Part shown: positions 1 to 8,625 of the stretch, piece by piece | Layout: every line of letters starts with the position of its first letter | Numbering within the stretch: position 1 is the first letter of the stretch | Assembly (NCBI GenBank): GCA_039933015.1 | Contig: JBDTOX010000012.1 | Location: 1 to 55,427, forward strand | Direction: 5' to 3' | Length of the DNA: 55,427 nucleotides | Origin: JBDTOX01 sp039933015 | GTDB lineage: Bacteria; Pseudomonadota; Gammaproteobacteria; Burkholderiales; Methylophilaceae | Made by a program: the position numbers and the translations under genes | Notes under the pieces: model-generated | What the model saw: only the letters and a program-made list of their open reading frames with translations | What the model was told of the DNA's origin: nothing | Databases searched by the model: none

Positions 1-575
1 AAGGGGGCGTTGCAGTACAGACACAGCGTGAATGGCCGCATGTTGCGCACCAGGTCCAGGCGTTCAAATATTTCGCGCAGCTGCTGTGTCGACTTCAGCC
101 TGTGCACGTAGCAGCCGTGCGTAATCCCGCGGCGCTTGAGCAGCTCGCGATCGCGCGTGAGCACGATACGGCCCTCGCGCGCGGCGATGGCTGCAATTTC
201 GCTGTCGTCGAAGTCAGTTTCATAGAGCGTGTCAAAACCGCTCATGCGCAGCAGGTGGGCAAGCCCGCCCAGATGCACATCGGCGATGAAGCGCGGCACA
301 CGCAGGGTGCGGTCGCGCACGCACAGTAGTGGGGTAACGTCGAGCGCCTCGAACTTGGGATAGACGGCCACGCGGTCGCCATCCTGTAATAGCCGATCGA
401 AGCCGACCGACTCGCCGTTAACCAGCACCAGCTCAACTTCGGTATGCGGCACGCCCAGCGCCTCGATCATGTGCTTGGTCGTCGCCGCCCGTGCGCAAGG
501 ACAGTCGAATGCGCGCTTGCGTCGCTCGGGCGCCAGGAAATCATTCAACTCCTCGTAGAAGCGGAAGGTTGCCAT
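1..575 (-). CDS. Mut7-C RNase-domain protein with N-terminal ubiquitin-like domain (partial)
   Basis: The gene runs off the left edge of the window, so only about 191 N-terminal residues are visible. Translation of the minus strand begins MATFRFYEELNDFL. The first ~85 residues look like the ubiquitin/ThiS-like fold often found at the front of bacterial Mut7-C proteins. The rest has the PIN-like Mut7-C pattern: ADVHLGGLAHLLRM, then acidic residues in YETDFDDSEIA, then IVLTRDRELLKRR. The last visible residues (LCLYCNAPL) match the start of the usual C-terminal zinc-binding tail. Mut7-C domains are predicted RNases; the substrate is unknown. A second in-frame ATG lies 6 nt upstream at 581. No good ribosome binding site decides between the two. 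Confidence 0.8.
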   Translation of the reverse strand, partial: MATFRFYEELNDFLAPERRKRAFDCPCARAATTKHMIEALGVPHTEVELVLVNGESVGFDRLLQDGDRVAVYPKFEALDVTPLLCVRDRTLRVPRFIADVHLGGLAHLLRMSGFDTLYETDFDDSEIAAIAAREGRIVLTRDRELLKRRGITHGCYVHRLKSTQQLREIFERLDLVRNMRPFTLCLYCNAP

Positions 576-696
576 CACCATTACGAAAGTATGCCCCTCG
601 CCGAAGTACGCACGCTGCGACTACTCAAGTTTGCAGCATCTATACAGGCCAGGGCTAAACTAAGCCCTGTGCCGTTCTGCTCCAATTTACTACTAA

Positions 697-1200
697 TCAA
701 CCGCCCAGAAAATCCCGCTTGCCGATTTCCACGCCGTTGTGACGCAGAATGTCATAAGCCGTCGTCACGTGGAAATAGAAGTTCGGCTGCACCCAGGTCA
801 GCAGATATTGCAGCCCTTTGAACTCAAGCTTCTTATCACGCAAGGTCAGCACGATGTCTCGGCTTTCGCTGCCCTCTAACTGTTCCGGCTTGACGCTGTC
901 GAGGAAAGCGATAGTCTTGGCAATGCGCTCATGCAATTCGGCAAAATTGCTTTCGTTGTCTTCAAATTTAGGAATTTCCACGCCAGCCAATCTGGCTGCC
1001 GCGCCTTTTGCCTGATCTGTAGCAATCTGGACCTGTTTGACCAGCGGATACATATCGGGGAACAGCCGCGCATTAAGCAATACACTGTGATCGATCTTCC
1101 TGGCATCGGCATAATCGGAAGCTTTGGTCAGCATCGCTGAAAGGTTGCTCAGGAAGCGCTTAAACACCGGGATAGAAGCCTCATACATTGAAATTGTCAT
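697..1200 (-). CDS. DUF1993 family protein
   Basis: A 167-residue all-helical protein that fits the DUF1993 family (DinB-like four-helix bundle fold) over its whole length. Family-typical stretches are the N-terminal MTISMYEASIPVFKRFL and the C-terminal LPQ-like region FKGLQYLLTWVQPNFYFH, with histidines in FYFHVTTAYDILRHNG. The biochemical role of the family is unknown; related DinB folds bind metals and small thiols. I chose the ATG at 1200 over the one at 1215 because GGAG of the upstream ATGGAG sits as a ribosome binding site before it. It appears to be a single gene, with Mut7-C downstream on the same strand after about 120 bp. Confidence 0.85.
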   Translation of the reverse strand: MTISMYEASIPVFKRFLSNLSAMLTKASDYADARKIDHSVLLNARLFPDMYPLVKQVQIATDQAKGAAARLAGVEIPKFEDNESNFAELHERIAKTIAFLDSVKPEQLEGSESRDIVLTLRDKKLEFKGLQYLLTWVQPNFYFHVTTAYDILRHNGVEIGKRDFLGG

Positions 1201-1502
1201 CGTTGCGTACTCCATAAAATTACTATGCCTTATTCGGAATAACCATAGGAAAACCGCAAGCCCATTGTCGGCTTCACCATTTTCGCTACAGGGCTAACCC
1301 TAATTCTACGCCACATAACCATGAGGGCAGACCACTAGTTTAGTAGAGTAGAATAGGCATGTTAGTGCAGTGAATAAGGCAGTAAGTTTGGTTTTCCAAG
1401 CCGATGAGTCGTCATTGACCTAGTGTGACTCTGCCGACATAGATTAGGCGCACTAACACCCCATGACCTTAGCTTCATCCATCGCAGGCTAGCGCACCCG
1501 TA

Positions 1503-3032
1503 ATGAATTCACCGCTTACAGCATCGCTTAACCTGCATGATTACCCTGCAACCTTCCCGGTGGCGCGGGCGCTTAACAGATACATTCACTTCCATTTAGG
1601 GCCTACCAATTCCGGCAAAACCTACGAGGCCCTGCAAGTGCTGCAAAAGGCCCGCTCCGGCGTTTACCTTGCGCCACTAAGGTTGCTGGCTATGGAAATC
1701 CGCGACCGCCTCATGGAGGCTGGCGTGCCTTGTAACCTGGTAACGGGCGAGGAACGCGTTTTGATACCAGAAGCCATGCATACCGCCTGCACGGTTGAAA
1801 TGATGAACCCCAGCCATGAAGTTGATGTGGCCATCATTGATGAAATACAGATGCTACAGGATGTATCGCGCGGCTATGCCTGGACTGCCGCAACGATAGG
1901 CGCGCCCGCCAGGGATGTGTTTGTTTGCGGTTCTGATGCGGTGACTGAGCCGTGCCTCAGGGCAATAGAAGCGCTGGGAGAGCACTACGAGATTGTCAGG
2001 CTGGAACGCAAGACGCCACTGGTGCTGGAAACTGAAGCGCTAAGCGGCGCACGCTACAGCCGCTGGAAACTCAAGCAGCATTTACGCAAAGGCGATGCTG
2101 TCATTGCCTTTGCGCGCAAGGACGTGCTTACCCTGAGCGCCAGATTCCGCCAATGGGGGTTTGGCGTTGCCAGCATCTACGGTGCGCTGTCGCCCGAGGT
2201 CCGGCGCACCGAGGCAAGGCGATTCAGCAGCGGGGAAGCCGGCATTATGGTGGCCACCGATGCGATAGGCATGGGGCTTAATTTACCGATACGCCGCGTG
2301 GTGTTCTCCTCCACCCATAAATTCGATGGCATTGCCACGCGCGACCTCAATGCTACCGAAGTCCGGCAGATTGCCGGGCGGGCAGGGCGCTATGGGATTT
2401 ACCCTACAGGCTATGTGAATGCCTTTGAGAATGACGAACTCATGCATATCGACCACATGCTCACCACCTCGGATACTGCAGAACTCAAAAAACTGCCCAT
2501 CACACCCAACCTGTTTCATATGCAGGTGCTTGCTGAAGCACGGCATAGCAACAAAATCGGTGAGCTGCTGGCTTACTTTACCGAACGTGTAGGGGTAGAC
2601 AGCCCTGTCTTTGAAACTGCTGCCTTGAGCGTGCATGTGAATCAGGGCAATTTGATCGATGAGCATGCGCCACACCTAAACCTGGCGCACAAATTTATTT
2701 TCTCCTGCGCGCCGGTTTCACTGGATAAAGACCACGAACGAGATTATTTTCTGGCTTGCCTGAAGAGCTTTGCCGAGTCCACAAAAAGACGGCTGCCGTT
2801 AGCGCCAAACTGGCTGACCGCCACCAGCCCCAAATACCTGGAAAATGCAGAAAACCTGAGTAAGGATATAAGCCTGTATGCTTGGCTTGCCTTCAAATTC
2901 ACCGATATTTTTTATCAGGGAAACTTGGTACCGGAACTTAGGAATACAGTCAGCCGCTATATTGAACAAGCCTTGCTGACCCAGGCTGGGTTTGGCGAGA
3001 CCTCCAAGGAACTGTTATATAGCTATAAATAA
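1503..3032 (+). CDS. SUV3-like DExH-box RNA helicase
   Basis: A 509-residue superfamily 2 helicase resembling mitochondrial SUV3. Motifs in order: Walker A GPTNSGKT (33-40), motif Ia LAPLRLLAMEI (~57-66), TGEER (81-85), DEIQ as the Walker B/DExH box (113-116), motif V ATDAIGMGLN (251-260) and motif VI QIAGRAGR (289-296). The C-terminal ~200 residues carry the SUV3 helical region. In mitochondria SUV3 unwinds RNA for degradation with PNPase; by analogy this protein may assist RNA turnover, but there is no RNase gene beside it. It has no obvious operon partner and converges with the protease gene downstream. The ATG at 1503 is the only sensible start. Confidence 0.88.
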   Translation: MNSPLTASLNLHDYPATFPVARALNRYIHFHLGPTNSGKTYEALQVLQKARSGVYLAPLRLLAMEIRDRLMEAGVPCNLVTGEERVLIPEAMHTACTVEMMNPSHEVDVAIIDEIQMLQDVSRGYAWTAATIGAPARDVFVCGSDAVTEPCLRAIEALGEHYEIVRLERKTPLVLETEALSGARYSRWKLKQHLRKGDAVIAFARKDVLTLSARFRQWGFGVASIYGALSPEVRRTEARRFSSGEAGIMVATDAIGMGLNLPIRRVVFSSTHKFDGIATRDLNATEVRQIAGRAGRYGIYPTGYVNAFENDELMHIDHMLTTSDTAELKKLPITPNLFHMQVLAEARHSNKIGELLAYFTERVGVDSPVFETAALSVHVNQGNLIDEHAPHLNLAHKFIFSCAPVSLDKDHERDYFLACLKSFAESTKRRLPLAPNWLTATSPKYLENAENLSKDISLYAWLAFKFTDIFYQGNLVPELRNTVSRYIEQALLTQAGFGETSKELLYSYK

Positions 3033-3069
3033 TTCCCTATTGCCTCAGTTACTAGTGAGCATAGCCGAT

Positions 3070-4062
3070 TTATTGCGCCTTCAATTCTTCTACCGCTGCA
3101 CTATCCAGCTCTTTGAGTAGCAGGGTTAGCCGTTGCACTTCCGCCTGATCACCCTGCTTTGCGGCAATTTTGCCTAGTGCCAGTAAGCTGGCTGTGTGCC
3201 TGGGGTTGAGCTGCACAGCTTGTTGGTATTGGCGCTGCGCCGGCTCTGTCTGGCCGAGGTTTTGTTGTGCCAGGCCCAGATAGTAATACGCCTCTGCGTT
3301 GTTTGGCTCCTTGTTTACCCAGGCTCGTGCAATATTGTTCAGGTCGCTCCACTTCTCGTTTTGCGCCGGAAGCACTACGCGCATCAGGTAGGGACGCTGG
3401 CCTTCAGGCATATCCCAAAACGGTATGCCCGGCGGGCCGATATGGTTGTTTTCGGGTGCAGCAAGCAGCTGTTTTACCCACTTGACAGGTACACCGTAGA
3501 AAAAACCGTGACGGCCCGGACTTTTGAAAGTATTGAGTCCCAGCAATTTACCTTCGTCATCAAATATCGGACTGCCGCTGGCGCCCAGGACAAACGATGC
3601 TGAGGTGCGAATGATAAAACCATCATCCAGGGGATATAGCGCCTTGATATTGCCATAGGTAGTGAGCGGCCGGGGCGGCCCGCCCGCAAAGCCAATAGAG
3701 AACACGGCTTGCTCGTATTGCGGTTTTTCGTTGTCGCCTAAGGTGACAGGTTTCAGCGGCAGATATTCAAACCGGAGGATACAAATATCATGGCGCCAAT
3801 CTTCCTGGATCGCCATTGGGCTAAAAGTATCGCCTAGCGCTGTAGCGTTGATACCGTTTGCGTTTGCCAGCACATGGCAATTGGTCGCAATGTGATTCTT
3901 CGACACTACCACACCGGAACCTACGCCATGACCACCGCTTTTTGTAACGGTGTGTATTTTTGCGACAGATCCCTTCAGATTGTAGACAAGATCGGCGGAT
4001 GGCGCGGCAAACGCATGGCTGCTGAGGACAGCAACAATAATGGCTATACAGATTTGACGCAT
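3070..4062 (-). CDS. Secreted trypsin-like serine protease with C-terminal TPR repeats
   Basis: 330 residues. A signal peptide is visible (hydrophobic 4-18, likely cleavage after AFAA). The chymotrypsin-like protease domain has a complete triad: His63 in TNCHV, Asp92 in RHDICIL and Ser162 in GASGSP. From about residue 225 the sequence becomes TPR-like (NNAEAYYYLGLAQQNLGQ, then HTASLLALGKIAAKQGD), suggesting two repeats used for protein contacts. It is therefore probably periplasmic and either degrades or senses a bound partner. It lacks a PDZ domain, so it is not a DegP/HtrA-type protease. It converges with the helicase gene and is followed upstream by mqo in the same direction, with a 114-bp gap. 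Confidence 0.85.
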   Translation of the reverse strand: MRQICIAIIVAVLSSHAFAAPSADLVYNLKGSVAKIHTVTKSGGHGVGSGVVVSKNHIATNCHVLANANGINATALGDTFSPMAIQEDWRHDICILRFEYLPLKPVTLGDNEKPQYEQAVFSIGFAGGPPRPLTTYGNIKALYPLDDGFIIRTSASFVLGASGSPIFDDEGKLLGLNTFKSPGRHGFFYGVPVKWVKQLLAAPENNHIGPPGIPFWDMPEGQRPYLMRVVLPAQNEKWSDLNNIARAWVNKEPNNAEAYYYLGLAQQNLGQTEPAQRQYQQAVQLNPRHTASLLALGKIAAKQGDQAEVQRLTLLLKELDSAAVEELKAQ

Positions 4063-4176
4063 GAATACTTTCCAACAAAATTAGGCATTGCAGCCAATTT
4101 TATTGGACGTTTTTGCGACGCTGAAATTCCATCAAAACCGGGGTGGAGCTATTCTTGGAACCAGGTGCCGCGCTGC

Positions 4177-5652
4177 CTAATTTAAACCCAGCGTGGTCAG
4201 CGTTCTTAGTCTTATGGTTTGTAGCAGATCGGCATTTTCGACCAGTGACTCACCGTAAGATGGCACCATTTCTTTCATCTTGCTTTTCCAGCCGCCATCA
4301 TCCAGCCTGTCCTTAAAGCATCGTTCTATCACTTCAATCATGGCTTGCACCGATGTCGATGCGCCCGGTGATGCGCCGAGCAATGCGGCTAATTTACCAT
4401 CTTTTGAAGCTACGATTTCTGTCCCGAACTCAAGCTTGCCGCCTTTTTCATCGCATTGCTTGATGATTTGGACGCGCTGACCTGCTGTCTCCAGTGACCA
4501 GTCATCTTCTTGGGCTGCCGGGTAAAAATTGGTTAACGATTTAACCCTTTCCCTGTGTGACTGGAATACCTCGCCTACCAAATACCGCGTCAAGTCCATG
4601 TTGCGCATACCTGCCAACAGCATGGGTTTTACATTATTCGATTTGACCGACGAGAACAGATCAAAAACAGAACCTTTCTTCAAAAACTTGGTGGTAAAAG
4701 CGGCATAAGGTCCGAACAACAAAACGGGCTCGCCATTGATGATGCGCATGTCGAGGTGCGGCACTGACATCGGCGGTGCGCCAAACGCAGCTTTCCCATA
4801 GACCTTGGCATTGTGCTGTCGCACAATCTCAGGCTTTTTACATACCAGCCACTGCCCGCTGACTGGAAAACCACCATAGCCTTTGCTTTCAGGAATGCCT
4901 GATTTCTGCAGCAACATGAATGCACCTCCGCCCGCACCCAGGAAAACAAAACCCGTATCTATTGTTTTATTTGCTCCGGCTTTATCCTGTACACGGATCT
5001 TCCAGCGTCCGTTGGCTTGCTGTTTAAGCGCTTTAACGGGGTGACTCAGCAGCAGTTTGAAGTTGGGATGCTGCTCAAGATGCCGCACCATGTTCCTTGT
5101 CAATGAACCGAAGTCGACATCTGAACCATATTTCACGCGCGTAGCTGCCACAGCCTGCCTGGAATCACGCTGCTTCATGACCAGAGGCATCCATGCACTC
5201 AGTATGCTGGGGTCCTCGCTATACTCCATGTCTTTGAACAGATGATGGGCGCTTAGCAGCTCATGCCGTTTGCGTAGAAAGGCAACATCTGCCTCGCCCC
5301 AGACAAAGCTCTCGTGCGGGGTGGGATTAATAAACTCGCGCGGCGCGGGCAAGGCTTTCTGCTCGACCAGGTATGACCAGAACTGTAACGAGACTTCAAA
5401 GGCAGCATTGATGGCTAAAGCCCTGCTGGTGACAATGCTGCCGTCCGCGTTCTGCGGTGTGTAATTTAACTCGCAATAGCCGGCGTGACCTGTCCCAGCG
5501 TTATTCCAACCGTCTGTGCTTTCATGCGCGACATGATCCAGACGCTCCACCATGACGATCTTCAATGATGGGTCCAACTGCATGAGCATCATGCCGAGGG
5601 TAGCGCTCATGACGCCGCCACCTACAAGCAATACATCTGCACTTTCAGTCAT
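4177..5652 (-). CDS. mqo: Malate:quinone oxidoreductase
   Basis: 491 residues, the usual length for bacterial Mqo. This FAD-dependent peripheral membrane enzyme oxidises malate to oxaloacetate and passes electrons directly to the quinone pool, an alternative to NAD-dependent malate dehydrogenase. The N-terminal dinucleotide-binding motif GGGVMSATLG (11-20) and the following MVERLD are clear. Family hallmarks STDGWNNAGTGHAGYCELNYTP, GAGGGAFMLLQKSGIPE and GASPGASTSV are all present, so the enzyme looks intact. It is apparently monocistronic; the csp terminator at 5704-5731 separates it from the upstream gene on the same strand. Confidence 0.96.
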   Translation of the reverse strand: MTESADVLLVGGGVMSATLGMMLMQLDPSLKIVMVERLDHVAHESTDGWNNAGTGHAGYCELNYTPQNADGSIVTSRALAINAAFEVSLQFWSYLVEQKALPAPREFINPTPHESFVWGEADVAFLRKRHELLSAHHLFKDMEYSEDPSILSAWMPLVMKQRDSRQAVAATRVKYGSDVDFGSLTRNMVRHLEQHPNFKLLLSHPVKALKQQANGRWKIRVQDKAGANKTIDTGFVFLGAGGGAFMLLQKSGIPESKGYGGFPVSGQWLVCKKPEIVRQHNAKVYGKAAFGAPPMSVPHLDMRIINGEPVLLFGPYAAFTTKFLKKGSVFDLFSSVKSNNVKPMLLAGMRNMDLTRYLVGEVFQSHRERVKSLTNFYPAAQEDDWSLETAGQRVQIIKQCDEKGGKLEFGTEIVASKDGKLAALLGASPGASTSVQAMIEVIERCFKDRLDDGGWKSKMKEMVPSYGESLVENADLLQTIRLRTLTTLGLN

Positions 5653-5703
5653 TACTGTTTGAAGCCTTTAATGGAAAACAATTGCATTGGCTAATTATGG
5701 ACG

Positions 5704-5731
5704 AAAAAACGGCCCGATATACGGGCCGTTT
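5704..5731 (-). terminator. Rho-independent terminator of the cold-shock gene
   Basis: A perfect 9-bp stem (5708-5716 with 5722-5730, AACGGCCCG/CGGGCCGTT) closes a 5-nt ATATA loop. On the minus strand it is followed by six T residues. It lies 18 bp past the csp stop codon. Confidence 0.92.
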
Positions 5732-5748
5732 CCAATCAAACTATCGCA

Positions 5749-5952
5749 TTAAGCTTTTTGGATATTAGAAGCTTGCTTGCCTTTTGGGCCATCAGTAACA
5801 TCAAAACTTACACGTTCGTTTTCTTTAAGGCTCTTGTAGCCAGTGTCTACAATTGCTGAGAAGTGAGCGAATAAGTCATCGCCGCCTTCGTCTGGGGTAA
5901 TGAAACCAAAACCTTTAGAATCATTGAACCACTTTACGGTACCTGTTGCCAT
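5749..5952 (-). CDS. CspA-family cold-shock protein
   Basis: 67 residues, one OB-fold cold-shock domain that binds single-stranded RNA/DNA and melts mRNA structure. RNP1 is KGFGFI (13-18) and RNP2 is LFAHF (27-31); the opening MATGTVKWFN is diagnostic. The open frame extends 34 codons upstream, but the ATG at 5952 has an AAGGA ribosome binding site and matches the family start. A promoter about 110 bp upstream gives a leader of roughly 100 nt, as is usual for temperature-regulated csp mRNAs. A strong terminator follows, so it is monocistronic. Which csp paralogue it is cannot be told from the sequence. Confidence 0.96.
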   Translation of the reverse strand: MATGTVKWFNDSKGFGFITPDEGGDDLFAHFSAIVDTGYKSLKENERVSFDVTDGPKGKQASNIQKA

Positions 5953-6063
5953 TTCATATTTCCTTGCTAAAACTAGGGGAGGCGTCCCCAAAAGATTGTA
6001 TTTCAAACACTTAAAGTCGGTAGTGCCGGCTGCAATGAGCTCGAATTCAAACACCTGTTTTGC

Positions 6064-6092
6064 TTTTTACGTACATGTGCGCACTATGTCAA
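6064..6092 (-). promoter_or_regulatory. Probable sigma70 promoter of the csp gene
   Basis: On the minus strand there is a perfect -35 TTGACA (6087-6092) and, 17 bp on, TAAAAA (6064-6069) as a weaker -10. The predicted start near 6057 gives a ~100-nt 5' leader, typical of cold-shock genes. The spacer contains the palindrome GTGCGCAC. Confidence 0.6.
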
Positions 6093-6245
6093 GCTTTTTT
6101 ATGTGCGATTAAAAAAGTATCTGACCTGAATAGGCCCCATGCCTTTTGTAAGCAGCGGACAAATGGTTTACTATCAACATTGCTTGCGATGATTAAATTC
6201 CCTTACTTTTCAAGCTGTACGCATACATTAACTATGGAGAATGCC

Positions 6246-6464
6246 ATGGATAATAAATACGGATTAGGTAGTGCCAAGGTCGCCACTGAACATCACGAGA
6301 CGCACCACAAGCCTTCTGACAAACCCCCACTGGTCTGCAAGTTTTGCGGCAGCAGCCAACTGGCGCTGAGCCAGACCATGCATGATCATCGCTGTGCTGA
6401 TTGTGGTGAATGGCAAAACGATATTTCCATGGGATACGCTACCGGCAGAAGTAGTGATTATTGA
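6246..6464 (+). CDS. Small zinc-ribbon protein, unknown function
   Basis: A 72-residue soluble protein with two CxxC knuckles, C31-x2-C34 (CKFC) and C50-x2-C53 (CADC), spaced to form one zinc ribbon. The N-terminal 25 residues are His-rich and charged (TEHHETHHKPSDKP). The tail (GYATGRSSDY) is probably disordered. The ATG at 6246 has GGAGA a few bases upstream; the longer open frame upstream looks non-coding, and the in-frame ATG at 6234 lacks a ribosome binding site. I do not recognise a named family. Ribbons of this kind bind nucleic acids or partner proteins. It is divergent from csp and convergent with the MFS gene. Confidence 0.75.
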   Translation: MDNKYGLGSAKVATEHHETHHKPSDKPPLVCKFCGSSQLALSQTMHDHRCADCGEWQNDISMGYATGRSSDY

Positions 6465-6511
6465 AGCCCTGTAGTGCCTAAAACCTGGCACTTAAAGTAC
6501 GACTTCATAGC

Positions 6512-7750
6512 TTAATGCAGTTCCCGTAAATCCAGTTTACGCAGTTTGGGGGCAAGTTTTACGGTAGCTGCGACTACACTCAATGTCATCATGCCGCCGA
6601 AAATCACCGACGGCACCAGCCCCATCAAGCGCGCCGCCAGGCCTGATTCAAAAGCACCCAATTCATTCGACGAACCAATGAAAATGCCATTGATGGCTGC
6701 AACGCGGCCACGCATGGCGTCTGGCGTGATTAACTGCATGATCGTCGTGCGTAACACCACCGATATGCCATCAAAAATGCCAGACAGCATGAGCATTAGC
6801 GCTGCCATCCAAAATTGGGTAGTCAGTGCGAACGCAATGATACAAATGCCAAATCCTGCGACAGCTGCTAGTAGCAATCTTCCCGCATGCTTGTTCACTG
6901 GATTGCGCGCAAGCATGACGCCAGTCACAATCGCGCCGACTGCAGGCGCGGCACGCAGGATGCCCAGGCCTTCAGGTCCGTAATGAAAAACTTCCTGGAC
7001 GAACATAGGCAGCATGGCGACCGCACCTCCAAACAATACGGCAAACATGTCCAGCGCCTGCGCGCCAAGAATGATCTGGTTACCGAATACAAAGCGCAAA
7101 CCTTGTGCAATACTGGCGAACACCGGCGCACTCTCGGCAGCGGGCGGCTCGGTTACGCGCAATGCAAGCAGTAGCAGGGCAGCACCTGCACTAAGCGCTG
7201 CGCCCACGGCGTAGGCAATAGTAATGCTGGCCCAGCCTACCAACGCCCCACCAAGTGCCGGGCCGAGCACCAGACCCACCTGGAATACCGAGCTCCCCAC
7301 CCCTGCCGCATGGGCATATTGCTTGCGCGGCAAGATCAGCGCAAATAAAGCATTGTAAGAAGGCCCAATAAATGCGCGGGCAAAACCCATGCAAGCAATG
7401 GATGCGTAAATCCAGATCGTTGGATTTCCGGGTATCCGGCCACTCGATACAGCTACCAGCATAAGCGCGTTCAGGCACAGTACCAGGCTTGCCAAAATCC
7501 CGAACAAACGTCTCGAGTGATGATCTACTGCATAACCTGCGAACAGCGCGGTGCAAAAATAGGGAATGACTTCGGCCAGACCTACCAAGCCAAGCGCCAG
7601 CGGGTCATGCGTCAGCGCATAAATATGCCAGCCGACCACCACCGCCACGATCTGATAGGCCAGAACGATCTGCAGCCGAAAAGACAGCAGCTTAAGAAAG
7701 CTGCGATTGCGCAAGGGCAATACTGAGGATGGGGAAAGCGATGACTGCAT
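6512..7750 (-). CDS. MFS transporter (EntS-like MFS_3 type)
   Basis: 412 residues with about 12 hydrophobic segments and the MFS half-signature GYAVDHHSRR after TM2. The arrangement, with the long N-terminal cytoplasmic stretch and PRKQYAHAAGVGSSVFQVG in TM4-5, resembles the MFS_3 group of drug and siderophore exporters (EntS type). The substrate cannot be told. The ATG at 7750 begins MQSSLSPSS. It is followed upstream on the same strand by the DUF455 gene, only 23 bp away, so it may be the last gene of a minus-strand operon. There is no siderophore synthesis gene nearby to support an enterobactin role. Confidence 0.85.
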   Translation of the reverse strand: MQSSLSPSSVLPLRNRSFLKLLSFRLQIVLAYQIVAVVVGWHIYALTHDPLALGLVGLAEVIPYFCTALFAGYAVDHHSRRLFGILASLVLCLNALMLVAVSSGRIPGNPTIWIYASIACMGFARAFIGPSYNALFALILPRKQYAHAAGVGSSVFQVGLVLGPALGGALVGWASITIAYAVGAALSAGAALLLLALRVTEPPAAESAPVFASIAQGLRFVFGNQIILGAQALDMFAVLFGGAVAMLPMFVQEVFHYGPEGLGILRAAPAVGAIVTGVMLARNPVNKHAGRLLLAAVAGFGICIIAFALTTQFWMAALMLMLSGIFDGISVVLRTTIMQLITPDAMRGRVAAINGIFIGSSNELGAFESGLAARLMGLVPSVIFGGMMTLSVVAATVKLAPKLRKLDLRELH

Positions 7751-7773
7751 GTGACCTTTTTCTAGTGTTGTAC

Positions 7774-8619
7774 TTAACTCTGGCTTCTACTTACCAAGAC
7801 AGCCAATTCAGGCTCGCTAAATCCCGCTGCGCGCCTGGCCTCCAGATTAAATGGCCCGCGCAGCACGGGGGCTGCGTACTTGTTTGCCAACTGTGCATAG
7901 GTGGCAATGGGCTCCAGGCCGCGCTGCGCGCATAACCAGGCATACCAATGATTACCGATGGCCACATGCCCAATTTCATCGTGCAGAATAATATCGAGAA
8001 TTTCTGCCGCCGCCATATCGCCTGCCTGCGCGAGTTTGGCACGCACTGACGGCGATGCATCCAGACCCCTGGCTTCCATAGTCCGGGGGACCAGGGCGAT
8101 TCTGGCGAGGACATCATCATCGGTTTTTGCTGCCATTTCCCAGAGGCTGTTATGCGCCGGAAAATCCCCATACGCGTAGCCCTGCTTGTGCGGGTGACTC
8201 GCCAGTAAAGAGAAATGCATAGCCTCTTCCTTAGCCACCTGTAACCAATCCACATAATAGGCCGGCGGCATGTTGGCAAAGCGCCAGATGGCATCCAGTG
8301 CGAGGTTAATCGCATTGAATTCTATATGCGTCAGCGCATGAATTAATACAGCGCGACCTTCTGCTGTATGCATGGCTCGGCGTTTTACTGCAAGAGGCGA
8401 TACGAGTATGGGCTTAACTGGCTGGCCAGGTATCGGGGATTGTGCGGTTAATACCGTGCGCGTACCCAGGCTTATGCTATGGCATAGCCACGCCTGCGCT
8501 AAAACGGCCACACCTTGGGCTTTTCTGTCGGGATCAGGCTCTGACAACCAGAAAAGCGCCGCGTCACGCAATTCCGCTGGATGGTCTTTGATTGGGTTGT
8601 TGTTAGCGGAAGGTGTCAT
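7774..8619 (-). CDS. DUF455 family ferritin-like protein
   Basis: 281 residues matching the DUF455 family. The core is a ferritin-like four-helix bundle with paired carboxylate/histidine motifs: THIEFNAINLALDA, AKEEAMHF and LHDEIGHVAIGNHWY. These residues would bind a di-iron or di-manganese centre. The reaction is unknown; the fold is related to tRNA-hydroxylase and other di-iron oxygenases. The gene starts 6 bp after the stop of the YqiA-like gene, so the two are almost certainly co-transcribed. The start ATG at 8619 is the only good one. Confidence 0.87.
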   Translation of the reverse strand: MTPSANNNPIKDHPAELRDAALFWLSEPDPDRKAQGVAVLAQAWLCHSISLGTRTVLTAQSPIPGQPVKPILVSPLAVKRRAMHTAEGRAVLIHALTHIEFNAINLALDAIWRFANMPPAYYVDWLQVAKEEAMHFSLLASHPHKQGYAYGDFPAHNSLWEMAAKTDDDVLARIALVPRTMEARGLDASPSVRAKLAQAGDMAAAEILDIILHDEIGHVAIGNHWYAWLCAQRGLEPIATYAQLANKYAAPVLRGPFNLEARRAAGFSEPELAVLVSRSQS

Positions 8620-8625
8620 GCATGC

